DNA from: Phoronis ovalis | Lineage: Eukaryota > Phoronida > Phoronidae | Length of the DNA: 19,976 bases | Direction: 5' to 3' | NCBI GenBank assembly: GCA_028565635.1 | Contig: JAOXYB010077610.1 | Location: forward strand, 3,399 to 23,374 | In this document: positions 1-9,330 of the stretch, piece after piece | Numbering within the stretch: the first letter of the stretch is position 1 | Layout of the letters: each line of letters starts with the position of its first letter | The notes under the pieces: generated by a model | The model's database searches: none | What the model was told of the DNA's origin: nothing | The model's input: only the letters and a program-made list of their open reading frames with translations | Translations under genes and position numbers: made by a program

Positions 1-100
1 TTCACACTTGCACATATACCTACTGTTTACACTTGCACATATACCTACTGTTTACACTTGCACATATACCTACTGTTTACACTTGCACATATACCTACTG
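1..100. repeat. 25-bp minisatellite, four copies, open at the window edge
   Basis: Units at 1-25, 26-50, 51-75 and 76-100 share the core ACACTTGCACATATACCTAC. Units 2-4 are identical, and unit 1 differs by one base (ttc for ttt). The array touches the window start, so the true copy number is unknown. It overlaps the end of the Phox2 third exon. Because 25 is not a multiple of 3, each unit shifts the reading frame. Confidence 0.95.
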
Positions 101-231
101 TTACTATCTTTATTTGAAGACTTGGCTTCTTTGCCGCTTTCTTGTTTTACGCTGCTGCTATTGCTTGTTGGTTGTTGATTTTTTGCACGTTCTACTTTCC
201 TAAATTTGGCACGTCTGTTTTGAAACCATAC
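70..231 (-). CDS. Phox2: Phox2 coding exon 3 (homeodomain helix 3 and tail), 3' end uncertain
   Basis: The acceptor reads AACATTTCAG (AG at 233-232) and the exon opens with [12 protein letters not shown]. After the homeodomain comes a polar Asn/Ser/Lys-rich tail with ESGKEAKSS. The last eight codons and the stop lie in the 25-bp tandem repeat. A donor-like AG|GTATAT occurs at 96-89 and once in each repeat unit. The exon may therefore be spliced onward beyond the window rather than end at this TAG. Confidence 0.85.
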   Translation of the reverse strand, partial: VWFQNRRAKFRKVERAKNQQPTSNSSSVKQESGKEAKSSNKDSNSRYMCKCKQ

Positions 232-3200
232 CTGAAATGTTTTTAGTTTTAATTTCCTTAGCTTAAGCAAATATAATATTACGTATACTCTTGTTACAGA
301 CTTGCTTAATTGCGTGCGCATGTCAAATATTTTTTCTATACACATGTATATTTATAGGCAAAGTATAATACAGTGCCATCTCATGGGCAAATGGAAAAGG
401 CCAAATAATCACTTATGCATAATACATATTTCTTGTGTAGTTTATAACTTAATTACGCAGTCTCTGCAGACAGTCAAACCTCTCTAATTTATTCTAAAAT
501 CGATACTTTCGACATGTTATGGATATTAAAGTGCTGGAAAATATATATATATAGTTATTTTTGGATTAAACTGCCTGTCAAGTTTTTAACCATCTTTTTA
601 GTGGAAATAAACTTATTTTTGATACAGTTTATTGCCGCACATTTAAATGTACTTACGTTTCAAGTTTTGAGTATTTTTATTAATTGCAGGCGTTTAGTGT
701 TTTTGGATAAGGAGTAACAACCATTGAAGCAAACTTTTGTTTTTTTGCAATGGAAAAATAATAAGCATTTTCGTAAATAAACCTTGTGTCCTTGTAATTA
801 AAATGACAAAATGTTGGCGGTTGACAGAAATTATGCGTCAGGTTTATATGTCTACTAACATCTGGCGCGACAGAGTGGTATACCTGTAGGTATACGACTC
901 AGTGGTTACATTTTATTGCACGTTCACTACTTGGCCAAATTAATTATACCTAGATCATTCAACGCACAAGGATTCCCTTTGTGTTAAATACTGAACGAGT
1001 ATAATTCACGCCTGGCTCAAATAAACTTTACGGAAATCTTACATTTCAAATTTAAAAAAAAAATTAAAAATGACTAAATTCAAAAAAAAAATATAAAATG
1101 CATATTTTCAATGACCGCGGTATATCTTGTTTTCCATAAGCATACAGCAACGTTAATAGCCGCATCATAACAATATCATATTACGATTAAATCCAATAAC
1201 ATTTTTATTACAATTTCTTGCAATTGTAATTTCATACAATGAAAATGCGTTCATGTAGCAAATGACAATAAGAGACACTAACTAATATAATGTTTTTTTC
1301 CTGAGTATTTTTCGTCTTTATTACGTAAACAAAGGAATTTGAAATTTAATAAGCGTTTAACTACACGGATATACCCTACCATATGCATATTTGTTGTGTA
1401 TTAGATGTTAGGGGGGAGGACGTTAAGGTTCGTGTTACCTTAAAAAAAAATTAATGCAGTAACAGTTGATATTTATTAGCCATTAGCCAGTCAAATGAGT
1501 GAGAAGGGAGCAGCCATTTAGAATCAATTTTAGTCGAACTGTAATATCAGGTACAATACATGTAACAAAAAGGAAACGCATGTGCAAAGCATAGATAACT
1601 TTAAGTAAATGTGAATACTAACCTGCACCCTGGCTTCTGTTAAATCTATTTTCATTGCGATTTCTTCTCTGGTATAAATATCGGGATAATGTGTTTCTGA
1701 AAAAGCCCGCTCTAGTTCTTTCAACTGGGCACTGGTAAATGTTGTTCTAATGCGGCGTTGTTTTCTCTTTTCGGGGCTGATAACGGAATCGTGATGAGAT
1801 GTTGCGTGGGGATACATTTTATACGGTAGACCTGTTAAAAATAATAAAATTTTCAATGATTTTCAATTTTCAAAAATAAGAAAATATCAAAAACTTAAAA
1901 AGAAAACAGTTCGACAAAATGAAAACAGTAAATATATTTGCATTTTTTAAAATAATTTAGTTTCCTTGCAAACTATTAAAAATGTTATTCACAGCTGATA
2001 AGTAACTGGGGTCTGCATTGAATCTTATGTAATCTGAATAATGCTTAAAATAAAAAATCAGCAAAAAAAATGCATAAAGGTAAATAACGAATAATAAAGT
2101 AATCCTATTAATTTTTAAAAAATTCATATGATTAAAATAACATCTCAATTAACTTATTAATTAGCAGTTTTGCAATTTTGGTGGTGTTACCAACACGCGA
2201 CACGCGACAAGGACAAATCTTTTAATCTCATCTCAATTAACTTGTTTGTCTGTTATATTTGCACGTGTCATCAACTTGTTCAGGAAAAAGTGGGAAACAC
2301 GCTTTGAAATCAGGTTTACTGTACGTTGTTTCGTTCTTTGTAGCGCGGTTTAGAAAAGAGACATAACAGTACATGATAAGTGCGAGATTAGACAATACGA
2401 GGAAAAGTCAAGCTAAAAAAAAAGAAAAATTCTAGTATGTTATATATAAGAAAGCAAAATGTTCAAAGTTTATTTCTCTATGACAGTAACACTAGTATTA
2501 TTTATCCTTATCCTATTTTATAGCTGACTAAATTTATTTGAAAAAGTGAACATATTGGTCATAGTTGATTGTTGCTTAATTAGTAGAAAAGCTTGACTAT
2601 TGTATTCGCTTTGTTGATAAAACATCTTTACCATATGTGAATGTAATCAACGACGGGCCAAAGGCAATCGACACTTAGGTGTCGTATTGAAAGCGTTTAG
2701 TGAGTAAAATGATCATTTATCCCATATGGTTAGGTTTGAGAGTTCTGCGCAAATCAGTTAACATGTGCGTTTTTAAAGTTTTTCATAACAAAGAATGTAC
2801 AAATGTTTATTTAATTTGCCTATAAGATAGACGGTGCATATTAACACTATTTAACTTTTTTATGCAATTACGCTTTTTAAATACATACTACACTTCTTGA
2901 AAAAAATTAAATCAATTTCTATAATTTATAAATTACAGTTATTAAAAATTAATATTAAACAAAAAATAAAATAAAAGTTATCCGTATTGAAATTAATTTT
3001 TAAAAAGAAGTACTGTAAATAGGATGAAATGTCATTTGAATGATATAAATTGAAATCCGTCTGAAGTGTTTAACATTACTTTTCTTTATCCATGTATGAG
3101 TATTTATTCTATATAAAGGATTTGCTACTTAAAATCTGTCACTTTTTATATTACTATTCCCGGCTTTTTGCTTTACTGCTACAGTATGTTATCTTGTCCT

Positions 3201-4102
3201 ATAACTTGCCAGTAATATAATTTTTACGCGTAATAAAAACAAACATTTTAGCACTAAAATTGTAACAAAAAAACATTGTAGCTGTCGACTTTTTAAAAAA
3301 AATTACATTTTCTATTTTTTTTGTTTGTTTAATTTTACGAAACAATTTTAATAAACACATTGGTAAAATTTTGAAAATAAACAAATACCCGCTCCACAAA
3401 AGATAATGCGAATTAAAATTAATTATACTCTTGTCAAAGCTTATAAAGGCTTTGAAATTTGTGCTGTTAAAAGTTACGTTGTGAAATATCCCAGAATCTA
3501 GGAAATTGAGTTTAGGTCAGAAAAATTGGAAATAATTTCATAACAAATTGTTAACATTATTTTATAGAATGCAATTTACGAGCTAATTGATTCAATTGTT
3601 TTAAGTTTCCCAAAGTTTATTAAGTTTATAGCACAGTGCATCAATAAAAGCTTTCCACTCCGTTTAGAAAATTATATAAAACTTGAGTATCTACATAAAA
3701 TAATCAAATTTAAAGATGTGATGACTAAATGTCTAATATTAACGTAGTTATGGGACAAATAAAGTGATTTTCAACGGAGAAAATTTCATTTGGTGCTAGA
3801 AAGCTGAAAAATGATGCATCGGCTGAGTTAGACTTACCAGATGTAAATACGGAAGCTTGTGGATGACCGTCTCTCCTAGAATGATGCAACATCGTCATAT
3901 TCCCGGGTGCTGGGAGAGTGGTTGGTGCCGCCGGAAAGCTCCGAACTGGATTATACCGGTATGCCTGGGACATCGTTCCTTGGCCGCATTGAACCATATC
4001 CCCATACATGGAACCTGGGATATTACAGTTTCCTAACCCGTCCATTCCACCGAGGGCACAACTATCAAAAGCCGCACTCTGATTTAGGTAAGTATAATCC
4101 AT
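70..4102 (-). CDS. Phox2: Phox2-type paired-class homeobox transcription factor, three coding exons
   Basis: Seen: three minus-strand exons, 4102-3838, 1831-1623 and 231-70, joined at phase 1 and phase 0 with GT donors and AG acceptors, give a 211-residue protein to the stop at 72-70. The homeodomain is residues 113-172: R5, L16, F20, W48, F49, Q50, N51 and R53 are all present, and recognition helix 3 reads [12 protein letters not shown]. The intron between homeodomain positions 46 and 47 is typical of paired-class genes. Known: vertebrate Phox2a/b share the N-terminal MxYxYLN / DSC-like start, the YNPxR motif (here YNPVR, 51-55), PYK before the homeodomain and an ESKEAKS-like motif after it (here ESGKEAKS). 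Phox2 factors are nuclear regulators of visceral and cholinergic/noradrenergic neuron identity. Start: ATG 4102 begins the conserved N-terminus; the upstream TTG is not needed. Odd: the C-terminal tail is only about 39 residues and ends inside a minisatellite, so a further exon outside the window is possible. Orthology is confident; the 3' end is not. Confidence 0.93.
232..1622 (-). other. Phox2: Phox2 intron 2
   Basis: A 1391-nt intron inside the homeodomain (codon 46/47), bounded by GTTAGT and TTTCAG. It is AT-rich with poly-A/T runs and a short TA microsatellite at about 541-553. No coding exon, RNA gene or transposon was recognised in it. Confidence 0.85.
1623..1831 (-). CDS. Phox2: Phox2 coding exon 2 (homeodomain positions 1-46)
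   Basis: The acceptor reads TTTTTAACAG (AG at 1833-1832) and the donor GTTAGT (1622-1617). The exon supplies GLPYKMYPH, a basic KRKQRR stretch and homeodomain helices 1 and 2 through EARVQ. Its 209 nt restore the phase left by exon 1 and end on a codon boundary. Confidence 0.95.
1832..3837 (-). other. Phox2: Phox2 intron 1
   Basis: A 2006-nt intron bounded by GTAAGT and AACAG. It contains a 15-bp direct repeat (CATCTCAATTAACTT at 2141-2155 and 2229-2243) flanking a short CG-rich patch (about 2190-2212), and a GCACGTG motif at 2261-2267. The open frames here look like chance in AT-rich DNA. Confidence 0.85.
3838..4102 (-). CDS. Phox2: Phox2 coding exon 1 (N-terminal region)
   Basis: Codes for 88 residues plus the first base of codon 89. 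The exon begins MDYTYLN and carries YNPVR near residue 51. It ends at a strong GTAAGT donor (3837-3832). The overlapping plus-strand open frame at 3907-4146 is a shadow of this exon. Confidence 0.93.
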
Positions 4103-4280
4103 TATTACGTTTTTATACAAATTTAATTATAGTGTTTGTTTATTAAAAAATATCCTTATATCAATTAATCAGTTAAGATCACTACTTCTGTTTTTCTATA
4201 AAAAAATGTTTCGAATATTATATAGATAGTCTGTTTCCGCTCCCGATGTAAAGATAAGCTAACGAAGAAAGGGCGCAAGA

Positions 4281-4291
4281 ATCTTTATATA
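4281..4291 (-). promoter_or_regulatory. Candidate TATA box of Phox2
   Basis: The minus strand reads TATATAAAGAT about 180 bp before the ATG at 4102, which would place the transcription start near 4255-4265 and give a leader of about 155 nt. Such AT motifs arise easily in this base composition. Support comes from the upstream CCAAT and GC-box-like motifs in the same orientation. Confidence 0.35.
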
Positions 4292-4440
4292 TGACGATTC
4301 TAAAGTCCTGGCATGTCCATGATATTTTTGCGGAAGTTGTCGATACTAATTTGATTAACGTTTTCCTAATTTCTCGAATATATTTTATGTTTCTAAGTAC
4401 TAAGATAACTTGAAACTGTTTACCAGGGTTCTCCTCACTG

Positions 4441-4630
4441 ATTGGTTACAATAAAAAGAAGGGGCGTGGTTTTTTCATGACGATTGCTCACTTTAGTGTC
4501 TGGAGTATATATATAAGTAAACATATATAATTCCATGAATTTTCAAAAGTGGCTTTAATAGAATAAGGTACAAACTCTTGTTAATTCTCCGCTTTTTATT
4601 GGCACATTTCTAGAATGCTTTGTCCATTGG
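4441..4630 (-). promoter_or_regulatory. CCAAT and GC/KLF-like boxes upstream of Phox2
   Basis: On the minus strand there are CCAAT boxes at 4445-4441 and 4630-4626, and a CCACGCCCC motif at 4469-4461. They lie about 170-350 bp upstream of the predicted TSS. This is motif recognition only; no function is shown. Confidence 0.3.
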
Positions 4631-5814
4631 TTAATTATTACCACCGTGTGATTGTCATATTCGCAGAGAGCCAAATAATAAGTTCCAGTGTTAGAGAAGC
4701 AGCAGCGATGATGTGTCATGTTTCAAAAGTTTCTAGTCCCTCAACTTTGTAGTTAACGAATTATGTTTATAATTTTAAACTTATTTATTTTTGTCTCCTT
4801 TAAGGTCCGTTCACTCTATTGTGTCGCATTTATTAGCGAGGATTCTATGCATGTTAAAAATAACCATTCCGAAGTTGCATTTTTGTAAAGACAAAGCACT
4901 AGTTAAACTTTAATGGGTAAAACTTGGATTTCCTATTTACAGATTTTTCTCCAAAATTGTAATTTTTTAAAAAAATCATTCAGGGAAAGTTTACACCGGT
5001 ATTTTGATGACTGATAAATGTCATAATCGTGATTTGAATTGGTTGTTTTTTAACATGGATATAGAAATAACGTGGCAAAATATTTACGCGTATTTATCTC
5101 ATTTATTATATGTAACAGACCATAGATAGTCTTTTTGGTCTAAATACATGAATGACTGACGTTTTTCAGATTTGATGTGATGTATGATGGGACTTTGATG
5201 ACTCTTCATATATGTAACCAAACAATACATAAAAATTAAAGTGATTAAAAATCTGTTGCCTTTTTATATGATTAATTTCAGTTTTATAATTATATCTTTT
5301 GTGTTGCACTAATTAAGCAGGCTCTTTATCTAATTGCGGCAAGATTGAGGAAGGCAATTACACAGGGTTTCAACATAGAAAGTTAAATGTAATATATGTG
5401 AATATTTTGATGCTATAAAATAGTTGTGGTCCGTTCTAATTGTTCGGTTTGGTTTGGTTTTAAAAACTTTTTTTACAGTGCAAGATTACTATGCAAGGTG
5501 TTAAATGAAAACTGGCAAATATGTAGAATACTACCTTAATATTACTTTATTGGCAAAAACGAATAAGTTGCGACTGGTTTGTACTATATAACAAGAATTG
5601 TCCACGATTGCTTTAATCTCTAATTTGCTTCGATCTAGATTTTGATACACTTTTATAATTAGATCTACATAAATAATTCTCAAATAATTAAAACAAAGAT
5701 TTTTTCCTTTCATTTTGTTGCAGGTGCATTCAGATAATTTGTATTTCTAGTTTAACAAACAGTAATTAAAAGGGATGTAAATTCAGATGGAAAAAAAAAC
5801 ATTATTTGAAAGTG

Positions 5815-6067
5815 CACGTGCTGTGATTAAATAATATACTACGTTTATTATTATAATTATAATACTTTGTTAAAGATGTCAATTTTGGTAAAATAAGACT
5901 AAAATTATGACTAGCTTTTAATTTGCACGTGGGCAATGGATATTATTTCATGTTTCTGATTAAAATGAGCAAGAAGTTTCAAGACTATAGTTATGTGGAT
6001 TATAAATAATATAATATAATTAGGTACATTTATTTGATAACAACAAGCAAGCCTGTCGCAGCACGTG
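5815..6067. promoter_or_regulatory. Cluster of three CACGTG (E-box) motifs
   Basis: CACGTG occurs at 5815-5820, 5926-5931 and 6062-6067, each preceded by G, about 1.7-2.0 kb upstream of the Phox2 start codon. At this base composition one or two such hexamers would be expected in the entire window. CACGTG is bound by bHLH and bHLH-zipper factors; any role here is inference. Confidence 0.25.
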
Positions 6068-8010
6068 TCCAGGTATTTATGTAAAATCGCTGCACACTTA
6101 TCACACCTTTCTGTGTCAAAATTATCCAAAATTACATCTCTTGTTAAAATGCGCAATCTGTTGAATAATTCTGTGTTTGTAAACTAACAGCCTAAAATAG
6201 GATAGTAAACATTTTAACAGGATTTAATTTTTAGTTGCACAATCAAAATACATTCTTTATACAAAGAGTAATTTCCGTTACACTATACTAAACCAGTTTA
6301 CAGTATTTTCAATTTTTATCTGTCTTTACGATATCCCTGAAAATTGTCCTAGTCATTACAGTAATATATGAGCATGTTTAATAAAGTAAAGAATGCTATT
6401 TCTTTGCAGAACAACTGCCGCAACTTTCAACCCTTACGAATCCGAATTTTGGTATCCTTGGAACATTTCTAGGGGGGTAACAATTAAACACTACACGGGT
6501 TAAAATCCAGACACCTCTTTTACAGAACACAATTATGTGGTATCGCATTAGACATTTCTAGACATTTCAGTTTTGTTTCTGTTAAAAACCCAGTCTTGCC
6601 AAGGTAATTTAACACTTCACTCATAGGAGCTTCCTAGACTTTAGATCATAGGCCAGTTATTAAAATTACAGAATATTTAATATTAAGCAGAAAAATGAGC
6701 CAAGAAAAATAATGTTCTCCAAAGTCACTGCAACATGTCAAAAAGATGCAAAAATGTGACGCGTTTAATGTATAATGTTTACGGCATGTCTCCTTTTTGA
6801 AATATTCATTTTCATCTTTCAAAAAGTAATCAAACATGCTTGCCACAATTCAATTAAGTTATAAAGAACTAATTAGTATGATTAAAGTCAGTCAACGATA
6901 GGGCTCATCATTGCAAGCTTAATCTTGGCAAATGTTCCTTCAGGGACCTTGGGACTGTTTATAATTTAATTACAAGCAATTTCATCGATGAGCTGAAAGA
7001 ATAAAAAGCGAATTGCTTCTGTTGCTGTATAAATTTAATCAATAAAAGTACCAAGACTAGTAACGCTGAGTTTGAAGTTTAATATATGTTGTATCATTTT
7101 CCATTGCATGGTCATCCAACAAAAATCTCGAGGAAGCCTTTTTTTGCATAGTTATCCATGTTATATAATCCCATTTTTGTCACCATTATTTTTATGTTTT
7201 AAAGATTCGAATGCTACATGTCCAAGTACAGTGTACAGTGAATTAAAACGGAATTTACAGGTGTGGCACTGGATAGTTCTGATTTTTTAATTTATAATTT
7301 TCGAATATCAAGTCCTATTAGAAATCTGGAAATAGCACATAAAATCATACATACAGTGAATGAATGCTCATCGATACTTTGTTCTCGTGCAGTTATTGAT
7401 ATTTGCAAGGAAAAGTGTTTAGTTATCTCTCGGCAGTCGCAGATAGTAGTTATACACTATTAATACGTTTTGACAATGCCCGTGTGTTAAGCAATAAACA
7501 GTTTAAACCTTAGCTTTCGAGTAAATTCAGAGTTTGAATTTTCAAGTAATCATACTACTATTTTCAAGCAAAAATATTGAACGCAAATATTACTTTGCCA
7601 TCCTTCTGAGAACATTCAAAGCATAAGAAGTTTTGGTATAAAATAACCAATGTGTACGCTTTAAGAAATTATACTGCTAACTTCAAACAACAAAAGCAAA
7701 CTGTCCTTGGTGATATACAGCCTGACTAGGTACTGATTGTGAGAATAATGCAAAACAGTGATTTTACCGTAAAAGGCAACGCATAGGAAATACACAATGT
7801 CATAGTCTGTTAAGAATACTAAACTTTTTTGTTCAAAATAGGCGATAAATAATCTAGGAAAAAATAAGACGAATTTACTTTAGTACCGTTAAAAAGGGGG
7901 AAAGTCATTGAGCCTCTCGAGGGTAAGATACACATATAAGTATATCACAATATTTATTCATTTTTAGAAACATATACGGCTTGCACTATATAGCCTTACT
8001 ATGATTGCGT

Positions 8011-8304
8011 ATGAAACAATTATCAAGCAACCACTATTTAGGTTATTTGATACCACAGCAGCTTTCATTAGGGAAGAGAACGCCACCTTTTGAATATTGG
8101 ATACAATTGATTTTCCCATCCACCTCAATAGTAGCGTATTGTCTTTTAGTACATAGACTAATTCTTTGTGGAAAATTCTGTTCAGTCACAAATAAAGATT
8201 ACTTTTGTGTGAACTCTAAGAACAGACCACCTGGTGGAATTAGTGAGAAATACACAAAAACTGGCCGACTTGCCATGCTTGGATATGAACCCCTCAACTT
8301 CTGA
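8011..8304 (+). CDS. Unrecognised open frame, possible gene or element remnant
   Basis: A 97-codon frame from ATG 8011 to TGA 8302-8304. I do not recognise it. It has a hydrophobic middle (near IFPSTSIVAYCLLVHRLI), several Cys residues and a Pro/Gly-rich end (RPPGGISEKYTKTGRL). A second frame (from about 8004, stop near 8091) is also open at the start. The base composition is less AT-rich than nearby. This could be chance, a degraded exon or a transposon piece; low confidence. Confidence 0.15.
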   Translation: MKQLSSNHYLGYLIPQQLSLGKRTPPFEYWIQLIFPSTSIVAYCLLVHRLILCGKFCSVTNKDYFCVNSKNRPPGGISEKYTKTGRLAMLGYEPLNF

Positions 8305-8345
8305 TAAAAAATGACGTTCTCAAATTGTGACTTCTCTCACTTTGT

Positions 8346-8526
8346 ATGAAGTTATACCCACTTCCAAATGAAGATGTCCTCATGGCTGCCAAGGGTCCAA
8401 AAGAAAATGAAAAGAGAAAAAAGCTCGCCGGGTCTATATTGGGCATATGCAATTGTTACCATGGCTGCAATTGGCCATCTAATGCCAAATTTGTCAAAGT
8501 CTGCTTTGAATAGGACGCCAGAATAA
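8346..8526 (+). CDS. Two overlapping small open frames, unrecognised
   Basis: Two frames are open across the same GC-richer patch. ATG 8346 gives 55 codons, starting MKLYPLPNED and stopping at about 8511-8513. ATG 8368 gives 52 codons, ending with TAA 8524-8526, and contains a hydrophobic stretch YWAYAIVTMAAIGHLMP that could span a membrane. I cannot say which frame, if either, is used. The patch may be an exon of an unknown gene or old coding sequence. Confidence 0.15.
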
Positions 8527-8599
8527 GAAAAGGAATATTTATTAAAAGTATAGGTTCTTATACTGTTATTTTTGGCTTTGCTATTTTCTTTTTTACAGC

Positions 8600-8717
8600 T
8601 TCCACTTCAGATAAAATGATTATCAAATCGAGTCAAAATGGGAACATTCCGGAGAAGGAACGATATGAGTCCAACTACTTGGAACCAGCTAAAAAGTTAC
8701 TTAAACTTAACAGTTAA
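8600..8717 (+). CDS. Possible terminal exon of an unknown gene
   Basis: A strong polypyrimidine tract and acceptor (TTTTCTTTTTTACAG, ending at 8599) is followed by a frame that reads STSDKMIIKSS, then GNIPEKERYESNYLEPAKK, and stops at TAA 8715-8717. It looks like a charged C-terminal tail but matches no family I know. The upstream exon would have to come from 8000-8540, where I found no clear donor in phase. Confidence 0.15.
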
Positions 8718-8954
8718 CTTAGGATTGTAATCTGATTGGACGCAGAATGGTTGTCACCTAGCTAAAAACTATTTCGATAAAAAAGTTCATGAATGTTATC
8801 ATCCGTAGATAACTCATCACAATCTTTACAAACACTAAAGGTCATTACTGATTTCTAGCTGGTTAACAACCTGATAGGTGTAACAACGTTCTCTCGTGAC
8901 TATGATGAACCGCTCATCTTATAGATGACATTATAGTGCGCTGAAGAACTGTAC

Positions 8955-9155
8955 ATGTTGCAGTGTTATTACAGAGCAGACCGGGAGTGCTATTTACACT
9001 TTATAGATATTTATAGGAAGATTAATTTGGATCACGTATTTGAAAGAACAAAGAAGGAAAAACAGAAAATATTCGTGTCATACATGAGCAGAGAAAATTA
9101 TTTAGCAGACTTTATGAATGAGGTAGCATATCCATGTGTAGCATGTCATAAATGA
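8955..9155 (+). CDS. Small hypothetical open frame upstream of the first DUF229 gene
   Basis: A 66-codon frame with an ATG start. It is rich in charged and aromatic residues, with a Cys pair near the end (CVACHK). No known domain was recognised. It ends about 145 bp before the acceptor of the DUF229 gene and could be a chance frame or lie in its upstream exon or intron. Confidence 0.12.
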   Translation: MLQCYYRADRECYLHFIDIYRKINLDHVFERTKKEKQKIFVSYMSRENYLADFMNEVAYPCVACHK

Positions 9156-9284
9156 GGATATATAACATGATATTTTTTTACTTTTGTGTATTAAGCATGA
9201 ATACTTTACAACGGGTTCCTGCTCGCGTTTCCTGTACAGAATCTATATAAAAAAAATGTGCCAAGTAACTGCACAAATCATTTT

Positions 9285-9299
9285 TGGTTAAAATTTCAG
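9285..9299 (+). promoter_or_regulatory. Splice acceptor before DUF229 gene 1
   Basis: The sequence GGTTAAAATTTCAG at 9286-9299, with TTTTT just before it, is a good 3' splice site 31 nt before the ATG. It suggests a noncoding 5' exon farther upstream. The same arrangement is seen at the other two family members. Confidence 0.45.
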
Positions 9300-9330
9300 A
9301 CATTGGTGTCTACAAACAGTAATTCAAAGA

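Larger units (their letters stand above)
4103..8004. other. Long intergenic stretch upstream of Phox2
   Basis: About 3.9 kb with no recognisable gene. The open frames at 5531-5713, 5911-6156, 6646-6846 and 7072-7463 have no known motifs and are compatible with chance. Three CACGTG motifs cluster at 5815-6067. The stretch probably holds Phox2 regulatory DNA, but this is inference from position only. Confidence 0.5.

Noticed and set aside
1-100. CRISPR-like array
   Set aside because: The 25-bp units abut with no spacers and the context is an animal gene; it is a minisatellite.
3907-4146. A 79-codon plus-strand frame over Phox2 exon 1
   Set aside because: It is antisense to a well-supported coding exon, has no known motif and is best explained as a shadow of the real frame.
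6962-6972. TAATTTAATTA, a possible paired-homeodomain dimer site upstream of Phox2
   Set aside because: TAAT/ATTA pairs are frequent by chance in DNA this AT-rich, so it cannot be claimed as an autoregulatory site.
7072-7463. Two overlapping plus-strand frames of 72 and 66 codons
   Set aside because: No recognisable domain, no splice context and low-complexity composition; treated as chance.
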